DNA of 64,000 nt from DATFVJ01 sp963826515 (GTDB lineage: Bacteria > Actinomycetota > Actinomycetes > Streptosporangiales > Streptosporangiaceae): positions 1 to 64,000 of the forward strand of contig CAWGXI010000018.1 of NCBI GenBank assembly GCA_963826515.1, written 5' to 3'. The translations under genes and the position numbers were made by a program. Positions 1 to 6,887 of the stretch are shown in pieces (the stretch's first letter is position 1; every line of letters starts with the position of its first letter). The notes below the pieces were generated by a model that was given only the letters and a program-made list of their open reading frames with translations, did not search any database and was not told where the DNA came from.

Positions 1-2
1 TC

Positions 3-84
3 GCCACCCTCTACATCATCCGGGGCATCGACGTCCTGATCGTCGGCGGCGGCCAGGTCGTCGCCAGGTCACAGCTGGGCAGCG
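3..84 (+). pseudogene. Sugar ABC transporter permease fragment
   Basis: The first ~80 bases, read from base 3, give a hydrophobic stretch (TLYIIRGIDVLIVGGGQ) like the conserved block of RbsC/RhaP-type sugar permeases. The homology stops near base 84, where rhamnose isomerase sequence begins in mid-gene. The junction therefore looks like a deletion joining a permease to the isomerase. The rest of the permease would lie left of the window. A short match, so only suggestive. Confidence 0.35.
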
Positions 85-918
85 TCTCAACCCGGATCCG
101 CGGGTCCGCCGCAAGGCCGTGGACCACCTGATCGAGTGCATCGAGATCACGGAGGCGACCGGCTCAGGACCTGCAAGCTGTGGTTCGCCGACGGCACCAA
201 CTACCCGGGCCAGGACTAGATCAGGGCCCGCCGGAGCGGCTGGCCGAGTCCCTCGCGCAGGCGTACCGGCGGCGGCCGGGCCATGTGGATGCTGCTCGAG
301 TACAAGCTCTTCGAGCCGTCCTTCTACCACACGGACGTCTGCGACTGGGGGTCTCCTACAGCCAGTGCCTGCGGCTCGGCGAGCAGGCGCAGGTGCTCAT
401 CGACACCGGGCACCACGCGCCCGGCACCAACATCGAGTTCATCGTCGCGCTGCTGCTCGGCCAGGGCCGGCTCGGCGGCTTCCACTTCAACTCGCGGCAC
501 TACGGCGACGACGACCTGATGGTCGGTCGGCCGACCCGTTCGAGTTGTTCCTGATCATGAATGAGATCGTCGAGGCGGACGAGCTGTCCGGGTCGGTGGC
601 GTTCATGCTCGACCAGTGCCACAACATCGAACCCAAGATCACCGCGGAGATCCGGTCGGTCATGAACGTCCAGGAGGCCACCGCCAAGGCGCTGCTGGTC
701 GACCGGGAGGCGCTGCGCGCGGCCCAGGCGGCGGGGCAGGTGCTCGAGGCGAACGCCGCGCTGATGGACGCTTCAACACCGACGTCCGGCCACTGCTGGC
801 CGAGCTGCGGGAGGAGATGGGTCTGGACCCCGACCCGATCGCGGCCTACAAGCGGTCCGGCTACGCCGAGAAGGTCGCCGCGAGCGGGTCGGCGGCACGC
901 CTCGGGTGGGGGAGTTGA
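85..918 (+). pseudogene. rhaI: L-rhamnose isomerase, degraded
   Basis: Fragments in all three forward frames assemble into the C-terminal two thirds of the actinobacterial/pseudomonad type L-rhamnose isomerase (a TIM-barrel enzyme converting L-rhamnose to L-rhamnulose). Recognisable blocks in order are KLWFADGTNYPGQD (about 175-218), MLLEYKLFEPSFY (about 290-330), GEQAQVLIDTGHHAPGTNIE (about 380-440), GGFHFNSRHYGDDDLMVG (about 475-525), FLIMNEIVEAD and FMLDQCHNIEPK (about 545-635), then NTDVRPLLAEL to the end. At least four indels and one in-frame stop (about 219) break it, and the N-terminal third is missing. It sits four bases upstream of the rhaD remnant, as in an operon. Non-functional as sequenced. 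Confidence 0.85.
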
Positions 919-1192
919 AACGATGGCAGCAAACCCGCCGACAAACCGGCAGGTAAGCGCGCTGCTGGCGCGAAGCAACCGGCTCGGATCCGATCGCCGC
1001 AACACCAACTACGCCGGCGGCAACGCCTCCGTCAAGTCGCAGGACCCCGGCGCCGAGCGCGAGGACGAGATGGTCGCCGCGTTCGACTACTGCCTGCACG
1101 GCAAGGGCGGGGCGGCCCCGTCCATCGACACCGCGGTGCACGGCCTCGTCGACGCCGCGCACGTCGACCATCTGCATCCCGACGTGGGGATC

Positions 1193-1254
1193 GCCCTCGC
1201 GGCAGCCGCCGACGGCGAGGCACTGACGAAGGCCTGTTCGGCGACCGGGTCGTC
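1193..1254 (+). repeat. Direct repeat, left copy (rhaD segment)
   Basis: 62 bp nearly identical to 4327-4389: one substitution and one missing T here. It is rhaD coding sequence (…DGEALTKAC…) present at both edges of the inserted island. Much longer than a usual transposition target duplication, so it more likely records a recombination or two-copy event. Confidence 0.9.
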
Positions 1255-1339
1255 GCGCGCAGGTCCGCGGCCGCAGGCCCCGCGCTGTGCCGGTGCTGGC
1301 CAGCTACTACCAGCCGCTGCGCATCCCGGCTTGCCGGTC

Positions 1340-2316
1340 AGCCGTGGAACGCCGGCGCGACGCCGGTACCGGCAGGTGCTGGCGCTGGCGGACTGGCTGC
1401 GCTGCTGGGGCGTGACCGACGTGGTGATGGAGTGCACCGGACGACTACTGGAAGGGCCCGTCTACCGGCTGGAGGCCGAGGGGTTCGACTGCGTGCTCGC
1501 GGACGCCAAGCAGGTCCGGCACCTGCCCGGGCGGCCCAAGAACGACCGGGCCGATTCCCGGTGGCTGGCGGCCTGCTTCGAACGCGGCGCGATCACGCCG
1601 TGTTTCGTGGCTACCGCGGAGTTCCGGCTGATCCGGCTGAACACCCGGTACCGGCGTGACCTGCCGAGGAGCGCAGCCGGGAAAAGCAGCGGGCGGAGAA
1701 GCTGCTGGAGTCGGCGGCGCTGAAGCTGTCGTCGGTCGTCACCGACCTGCACGGGGTGACCGGCCGGACATGATGGACCACCTCATCGGCGGGGAGCGGG
1801 ACCCGAAGGCGCTGGCCCAGCCGGCCCGTGCCCGCACCGCCCAGGACGCCATCGCCGAGACCGGCATTGAGATGACCCGTTCTGTAACCCGGCGCACCTG
1901 GTGTCGTGGGCCGGCCGCTGCCCGGTGGACCAGCAGTCCGCCGGCAAGACCACCCGCCGCGCCAAAGTCAAGAAAGGCAACCGGTACCTGGCCGGCCTGC
2001 TGGGCGAGACGGCGGTGGCGGCCGGCCGCACCCAGACCCGGGAAGGCGCCCGCTACCGGCGGCTGGCCCGGCGGCGCGGGAAGGCCAAAGCCCAGGTCGC
2101 TATCGGCAACACGCAGCTCAACGTTTACCACACGCTGCTGTCCGCCCAGGCATGCACAACCAGAACCTCGGCGTGGACTACTACGAGCGCCGCAATGTCC
2201 GCCGGCAGGTCCGCAGCCACATCCAGCCCATCGCACCACGTGAACCCGGCTCCGCAAGCTCCGCCCGGGTGCTGCCGCGCGCCCAGCCGAGGTCTCATTT
2301 TCGGGTCAGCATCTGA
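1340..2316 (+). mobile_element. IS110-family transposase remnant and its 3' end
   Basis: The three forward frames give pieces colinear with the intact IS110 transposase at 15391-16698: VLALADWLRCWGV, YRLEAEGFDCVLADAKQVRH, RPKNDRADSRWLAACFERGA, then EKLLESAALKLSSVV, MMDHLIGGERDPKALAQ, a central deletion, AQDAIAETGIEM, and GNRYLAGLLGETAVAAGRTQ to the C-terminus. The N-terminal catalytic Asp region and the coiled-coil middle are missing and several frameshifts are present. The segment 2238-2311 after the gene matches the 3' flank of another remnant at 25155-25226 and resembles the end of the intact element, so it marks the element terminus. It lies inside the split rhaD gene. Confidence 0.8.
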
Positions 2317-2349
2317 TCACCAGCGGCACCGATCCCGCCGGCATAACGT

Positions 2350-2545
2350 CACCAATCCGCTGTCCCGCTCGCTGGCCGGCGGCACCGGGCCGCCCCGGCC
2401 GGACACCTCCCGGCTGCGGGCCACCTGGCTGGCCGACTGCGCCCACCTGCTGGGGCTGGCCACGTTCCTGCACGCGGCGGGATCACCGGCAGCAGCGGCT
2501 GGGCGACATCATCGCCGCGCTGCAGCCCGGCGATGAGGCCGAGGC
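2350..2545 (+). pseudogene. Tyrosine recombinase C-terminal fragment
   Basis: Read from about 2355, the sequence gives PLSRSLAGGTGPPRPDTSRL followed by RATWLADCAHLLGLATFLHA. I take this as the tail typically found in actinobacterial phage-type integrases. It has no start, no catalytic region, and a frameshift after about 2480. Related integrase N-terminal pieces occur at 17.2, 20.2 and 23.5 kb, so this may be scrap from the same family. Family assignment is by resemblance only. Confidence 0.35.
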
Positions 2546-2586
2546 GATGAGGCCGAGGCGGTAAGGCTGCTCGGCGGGAGCAGGCG

Positions 2587-2790
2587 GTGAGCATCCCGCT
2601 GACCGTACGGGAAGCCATCATCGAAGGCCCGGGAGCCGCGCTGCGGATCGAGATGCTGCTGCCGATCGGGGTGCGCCACCGCCAGCTGCGCGTCCGCACC
2701 TTGCTGACCGGGATGCTGCTCCTCCTCGCTTACCGCCGATCCGCCTACCTCACCGAGGTGCACCCCCGTTTGGCTCCCTGGTTTCGTTAG
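2587..2790 (+). pseudogene. Transposase N-terminal fragment
   Basis: A 67-codon open stretch begins MSIPLTVREAIIEGPGAALR and contains RIEMLLPIGVRHRQLRVRTL and LTGMLLLLAYR, resembling the N-terminus of an actinobacterial transposase. Homology stops at about 2770. The following 450 bases (2791-3239) hold no gene I can recognise until the toxin-antitoxin-like pair. Confidence 0.4.
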
Positions 2791-3239
2791 CGCCGCTAAC
2801 CTTCAACGAACACGAACGGCAGCCTGAAACTCGCTCTCCTCCCGGCCATGGCGGCCTGCGAGCGATCGACGACGGTGTGCCCGATGTCCCGCCAGAGGGT
2901 TTCGGGGTCGGCGCGCCTAGCCCCCGGAAGACACGCTGGCGCAGCACCAGCGGTGCCCATCGCCGTGGTCGGGCGGTGGCGGCATCACCGCGCCGCGATG
3001 ACCGGCCGCGACCTCCAAGCCGCATGGACCGCCTATCTGTGGGGGCGTTGGCGATGCGCGGTCAAAATGCTTGCCGCCCAGATCTGCGCCCTACGCGTGA
3101 CCGCGAGCCAGGACTGGACGGGCGGCGCCTGCTTGAATCCCTGGTAAGCCAGGCTGTCTCCGGAGTCGCGGTTGCTGGCAAGTCCAGAGAAATTCGCGCA
3201 TACTCGAAAGCAAGCAGAAGGCAGGGCAGGAGGTCAGCC

Positions 3240-3707
3240 GTGACCATCGCCATCGAGGAAAGGCGCGTGCGCAGCTTGTTCGACCGGGTCGAAGCTGTAG
3301 AAGACGTGGCCAGAACTCTCCCCGAAGACGATGAGCGCCGGGCGAAGCTGCTGGAGGTATCCAATGCAGCGCTCGCGGATGAGGGCACGATCCGTCCCGT
3401 CATCGCGGCCAGGCTGCTTGGCCTGAGTGAGAAGACCGTGCGGGCATGGGCTGCGCAGGGTGTGCTCACAGTCGCCCAGCGAGCCCCCCGTCTACTGCTT
3501 GACGTGCAAAGTGTCCACGTAATCAGCCATATCGTTCGTGATCTGCGGGCACTCGGTAAGGACCGGGACCTGCTCGATGAGGTGTGGCGCCGTCTCAGCG
3601 ATGCGGCATTGCTGGAGCGTCCTGACCTCCTTGAGCGTCGAGCAGATGCGCCGCGGCGAGGGGCGAGTGTCCGCCCGCTTCGCCAGAATGGCGTCGCAGG
3701 GCACTAG
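3240..3707 (+). CDS. HTH antitoxin-like protein of a two-gene module
   Basis: Predicted 155-residue cytoplasmic protein. I chose the GTG at 3240 because it follows a good ribosome site (CAGGAGGT) and starts the conserved-looking part; the frame is open upstream but without plausible coding sequence. The centre (about residues 58-85) reads VIAARLLGLSEKTVRAWAAQ, a MerR/excisionase-like helix-turn-helix, followed by a hydrophobic stretch (RLLLDVQSVH). The N-terminal half is acidic and helical. It ends 11 bases before the toxin-like gene, the order expected of an antitoxin-toxin operon, and it sits inside the island that interrupts rhaD. Function is inferred from domain and context. Confidence 0.7.
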   Translation: MTIAIEERRVRSLFDRVEAVEDVARTLPEDDERRAKLLEVSNAALADEGTIRPVIAARLLGLSEKTVRAWAAQGVLTVAQRAPRLLLDVQSVHVISHIVRDLRALGKDRDLLDEVWRRLSDAALLERPDLLERRADAPRRGASVRPLRQNGVAGH

Positions 3708-3718
3708 AGTGCCTGGGC

Positions 3719-4276
3719 ATGCCCACCGAGGTCCTCGCGACTCCCCGCGCGGAGCAGCAGATCGGCAGGCTCAGCCGGAAGCACTCCAAGGTGTTCGAGA
3801 ACTTCCTGAACGATCTCGCCGTCGGCGGGTGCAGAGCGCTTGCCTACCGGCTCAGCGGCCAAGCACCCGTCGATCATGTATGCGTTAAGCATCTGAGTGG
3901 CTCATTACGGGTGGTCGTGGCGTTCGAGACGCCCCGGCGAGCGTGGATTCTCCTGGTCGGCCCACATGACGATCAGGATCCCGTCCTGAACGTCTATGCA
4001 GAGCTCTATCGCCTCCTGGGTGCCGAACCGCTACCAGACGCCGGACGCGACAAGCCGCCATGCTGCGACGAGATCGGAGAACTGCCACCAGTCCTGGGAG
4101 ACGCCCTTACCAAGGTCCTCGACCGTGCGGTGAAGCTCCGCAGGACAAGGCAGTCCCTAAGAGCACCCATCCGCTTATCTGTACCGCGTGAACGCCTGCT
4201 CCATGGTGATCGGCAGTCAGCTACGGACCAGACAATACGAAAGTCGTCACAGAGCGTCGCCGATCTCGAGCGATAG
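3719..4276 (+). CDS. RelE/ParE-type toxin-like protein
   Basis: Predicted 185 residues, ATG at 3719, the second gene of the pair starting at 3240. The N-terminal ~100 residues have the RelE/ParE look: a basic opening helix (RAEQQIGRLSRKHSKVFENF), a short strand GGCRALAYRLSG, then VKHLSGSLRVVVAFETPRRA and a hydrophobic WILLVGPHDD. The C-terminal ~75 residues are basic and unlike the fold, and may be read-through into debris after an original stop was lost, because usual family members are about 100-120 residues. If active it would be an mRNA interferase or gyrase poison; no active site can be assigned with confidence. rhaD sequence resumes 50 bases after its stop. Confidence 0.6.
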   Translation: MPTEVLATPRAEQQIGRLSRKHSKVFENFLNDLAVGGCRALAYRLSGQAPVDHVCVKHLSGSLRVVVAFETPRRAWILLVGPHDDQDPVLNVYAELYRLLGAEPLPDAGRDKPPCCDEIGELPPVLGDALTKVLDRAVKLRRTRQSLRAPIRLSVPRERLLHGDRQSATDQTIRKSSQSVADLER

Positions 4277-4326
4277 CTCTATCACGCACTCCGCACGTCG
4301 ACTATCTAGCATCCCGACACGGGTAT

Positions 4327-4389
4327 GCCCTCGCGGCAGCCGCCGACGGCGAGGCGCTGACGAAGGCCTGTTTCGGCGACCGGGTCGTC
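4327..4389 (+). repeat. Direct repeat, right copy (rhaD segment)
   Basis: 63-bp copy of 1193-1254. The right copy keeps the reading frame (…KACFGDRVV…), which continues into rhaD, while the left copy has lost one T. Confidence 0.9.
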
Positions 4390-4901
4390 TGGGTTCCGTG
4401 GCGGCGGCCGGGTTTCCAGCTCGGCCTGGACATCGCGGAGGTGAAACGTTACAAGCCGGAGGCGATCGGTGTCATTCTCGGCGGGCACGGGATCACCGCG
4501 TGGGGTGCCACCAGCGACGAGTGCGAGGCGCACTCACTGGAGATCATCGCCACCGCCCCGCGGTACCTCGATGATCGCGGCGCCCGGAGCCGTTCGGGAA
4601 AATTATCGACGGCTACGAGCGCTGCCCGACGCGCAGGCCGCGCTCGCGCCAGCGGACTCGCGCCGGTGATCAGGGGGCTGGCCTCCACCGACCATCCGCA
4701 GGCCGGGCATTTCACCGACAGCCCCGCCGTGCTCGACTTCCTCGCCAGGAGCAGCATCAGGCGCTCGCCGCGCTCGGCACGTCCTGCCCTGATCACTTCC
4801 TCCGCACCAAGGTGCGCCCGCTGGTGCTCGATCTCCCGCCCGCGGCGAAATCGAGGACGTGACCAAACGGCTGCGCGGCTGCACGCCGCATACCGCGACT
4901 A

Positions 4902-5423
4902 CTACCAGCGGTATGCGGACGCAACGTCGCCGCCGATGCGTGGCGCCGATCCGGCGATCGACATGTTCAGCTTCGGCTCCTGACTGAGCTCAGCCAGCTC
5001 ACCTGTCACGCGACGACGCTGTAGATCGTCCTGGTGCTTGTACTCAACCAGCGCCTCGAAGGTGATTCGCCGGTGTCTGCCGACCTTGCGGTAGGGGATC
5101 TTCCCTGACTCCAGCAGGCCGATCAGGTACGGCCGGGACACGTTCAGCATGTCGGCCGCCTGCTGCGTAGTGAGTTCGGCACTATCTGGAATGATCTGCA
5201 CGCCCTGGCTCTTCGCCAGGAAGTCAAGGATCTGAGCGAACATGAGCGCAGCGGCGCGTGGGACGATCAGCGCATCGTCATCGCCGACCTCGCCCAGAAC
5301 CTCAATCAAGTCACCCTCCGGATGATTTGCGAGGTAGTCCTTGATACGCCGTGCAGCCCGGCGCGCAACGTCAACGTCGACGTCACCGGGTTTGATCGAG
5401 CTAATAGATGCGATGCTAGCCAT
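4902..5423 (-). CDS. Excisionase-type HTH antitoxin-like protein (orphan)
   Basis: 173 residues from the ATG at 5423, preceded by a good ribosome site (GGGAGGT). The middle has a hydrophobic segment (VPRAAALMFAQILDFLAKSQ), and residues about 100-130 carry an excisionase/MerR-type HTH, LTTQQAADMLNVSRPYLIGL, followed by KVGRHRRITFEALVEYKHQD. This architecture is common in antitoxins partnered with PIN-domain toxins. No PIN gene follows: the last ~22 residues are the antisense of the rhaD remnant (4902-4980), so the original end was probably lost at the junction near 4980 together with any toxin. A truncated PIN gene exists at 48.8 kb but is far away. Confidence 0.7.
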   Translation of the reverse strand: MASIASISSIKPGDVDVDVARRAARRIKDYLANHPEGDLIEVLGEVGDDDALIVPRAAALMFAQILDFLAKSQGVQIIPDSAELTTQQAADMLNVSRPYLIGLLESGKIPYRKVGRHRRITFEALVEYKHQDDLQRRRVTGELAELSQEPKLNMSIAGSAPRIGGDVASAYRW

Positions 5424-5631
5424 CACCGCAACCTCCCTGTCATCGCAGTATGTGCAACAACCGCAGTAGCTGCAAGAATCCTTGTAGAAGATTTCTACGC
5501 AGCACCAGGCCCGAAACGGCCCGAAGACAGCGAAATCTGGGTGGCACGTTTGGCACGTTCCAATCACCCGCCAGACACTGGCACACGGACTGGCGGACTG
5601 GCACAAGGCGGACTGGCACAAGGCGGAGAGG
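5424..5631. promoter_or_regulatory. Divergent intergenic region with 15-bp tandem repeat
   Basis: Region between the leftward antitoxin-like gene and the rightward LacI remnant, where promoters of both would lie. A 15-bp unit, GACTGGCACAAGGCG, occurs twice head to tail at 5596-5610 and 5611-5625, just upstream of the LacI start; a partial copy precedes it. It could be an operator or simple expansion. Confidence 0.45.
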
Positions 5632-6144
5632 ATGCCAGTGAAGCCGCCCGTCGGTATAAGGGACGTGGCCGCGCACGCGGGCGTGTCGGTCGCCACGGTC
5701 TCCAACGTGCTCAACCGGCCGGACATCGTCGCGCCGCCCACCCGCATGCGCGTGCTCGCCTCGATCAAGGCGCTCGGCTTTGTCAGGAAGGAGGAGCGCA
5801 TCACCCGGCTGCAACGGCGGGGCACGCTGGTCGTCCTTGTCGACAGCAGAGCGCCGTCCGGCGGTCAGTGCTCGGTATCCGTCGATGTGCTCGGTGGCGA
5901 TCTGGCGCTGTGGCACCTGATGGACGCGGGCCACGAGCGGATTGCCTACGTCGGCGGCCCGCTGCTGTCCGCGATCCGCCAGCCCCGGCACGAACTCGGC
6001 CGCGCAGCGGCGCAGCTTCTGCTTGGCGAGGCCCGCGACGACGACACGCACCGGCATCGCCAGGTGATCTTCGAGCCCGAGCTTGTGGTGCGCCAGTCCA
6101 CTCAGGCGCGGCAGCCCGCGGCCAGCACCGGAACCGGAGGGTGA
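5632..6144 (+). pseudogene. LacI-family regulator with internal deletions
   Basis: 170 residues, about half the usual ~340. Residues 8-55 are a typical LacI HTH and hinge (IRDVAAHAGVSVATVSNVLN). After RRGTLVVLVD the sequence jumps to VDVLGGDLALWHLMDAGHER and IAYVGGP, then straight to the C-terminal ELGRAAAQLLLGEARDDD and VFEPELVVRQST. Most of the sugar-binding core is missing, yet the frame stays open. In actinobacteria such regulators control rhamnose genes, and the position between rhaD and lutABC fits. DNA binding might survive but ligand response should not. Its last codons nearly abut lutA (5-base gap). Confidence 0.75.
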
Positions 6145-6149
6145 GGCTG

Positions 6150-6887
6150 ATGCGGATCGCCTTGTTCGTGACGTGTCTCGCCGACACCCTCTTTCCCGGT
6201 GTGGGCCGGGCGACGGTGGAGTTGCTCGAACGGCTGGGTCACGTGGTCGAGTTTCCCGAGGCGCAGACGTGTTGTGGCCAGATGCACGTGAACACCGGCT
6301 ACGCCCGCGACGCGCTGCCACTGGTCCGCCACTATGCCGACGTGTTCGAGCCGTACGAGGTGATCGTGGCGCCGTCGGGTTCGTGCGTGGGCGCGGTGCG
6401 GCATCAGCACGCGATGATGGCAAGGAACGGCGGCGACGAAGCGCTGGCGCGGCGCGCCGAGGCGGTTGCGGGCCGGACGTACGAGCTGTCGCAACTGCTG
6501 GTCGACGTGCTGGGGGTGGAGGACGTCGGCGCGTTCTACCCGCACCGGGTTACCTACCATCCGACCTGTCATTCGCTGCGGCTGCTGCGGGTGGGGGAGC
6601 GCCCGTTGCGGTTGCTGCGGAACGTGGCGGGCATCGACCTGGTGGAGTTGCCCGACGCGGACGTCTGCTGCGGTTTCGGTGGCATGTTCGCGCTCAAGAA
6701 CGCCGATGTGTCGACCGCGATGCTGGCCGACAAGATGCGTCACGTCGTCGGTACCGGGGCGGAGGTGTGCACGGCCGGCGACAGCTCCTGCCTGATGCAC
6801 ATCGGCGGCGGGCTGTCCCGGCTGCGTGCGGGGGTGCGGACGGTCCATCTGGCGGAGATCCTCGCGTCCACCCGGGAGGCCCCATGA
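6150..6887 (+). CDS. lutA: L-lactate dehydrogenase complex subunit LutA
   Basis: 245-residue cytoplasmic Fe-S oxidoreductase, the CCG-domain subunit of the LutABC complex that oxidises L-lactate to pyruvate. Both cysteine-rich motifs are visible: TCCGQMHVNTGY near residue 45 and VCCGFGGMFALK near residue 170, each with the CCG signature. Start ATG at 6150 follows GGAGGGTGAGG. The stop overlaps the lutB start (ATGA at 6884-6887), so the genes are translationally coupled. Length is normal. It probably consumed the lactate produced by RhaD in the former rhamnose pathway and may now serve general lactate use. Confidence 0.93.
   Translation: MRIALFVTCLADTLFPGVGRATVELLERLGHVVEFPEAQTCCGQMHVNTGYARDALPLVRHYADVFEPYEVIVAPSGSCVGAVRHQHAMMARNGGDEALARRAEAVAGRTYELSQLLVDVLGVEDVGAFYPHRVTYHPTCHSLRLLRVGERPLRLLRNVAGIDLVELPDADVCCGFGGMFALKNADVSTAMLADKMRHVVGTGAEVCTAGDSSCLMHIGGGLSRLRAGVRTVHLAEILASTREAP

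Larger units (their letters stand above)
923..4980 (+). pseudogene. rhaD: Bifunctional rhamnulose-1-phosphate aldolase/dehydrogenase, split by a 3-kb insertion
   Basis: The intact enzyme cleaves rhamnulose-1-phosphate and oxidises lactaldehyde to lactate. The first part (923-1254) encodes MAANPPTNRQVSALLARSNR, then NTNYAGGNAS, EREDEMVAAFDYCLHGKGG and DAAHVDHLHPDVGIAL. About 50 residues between NAS and the EREDEM block are absent, an internal deletion. The second part (4327-4980) resumes with DGEALTKACFGDRVVWVPWR, GVILGGHGITAWGATS, then frameshifted GLASTDHPQAGHFTDS and DHFLRTKVRPLVLDLPP, ending at MRGADPAI. The C-terminal short-chain dehydrogenase domain is missing. Between the parts lie an IS110 remnant and a toxin-antitoxin-like pair. 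Both breakpoints carry the same ~62-bp rhaD segment. Not functional. Confidence 0.85.

Noticed and set aside
119..1723. Apparent 534-residue open frame
   Set aside because: It runs through pieces of rhaI, rhaD and an IS110 transposase in turn, with only parts in the native frame. It is an accident of high GC, not a gene.
5322..6149. N-terminal extension of LutA to 5322
   Set aside because: Upstream residues are antisense or out-of-frame products of the antitoxin and LacI regions. LutA homology begins at 6150 with a ribosome site.
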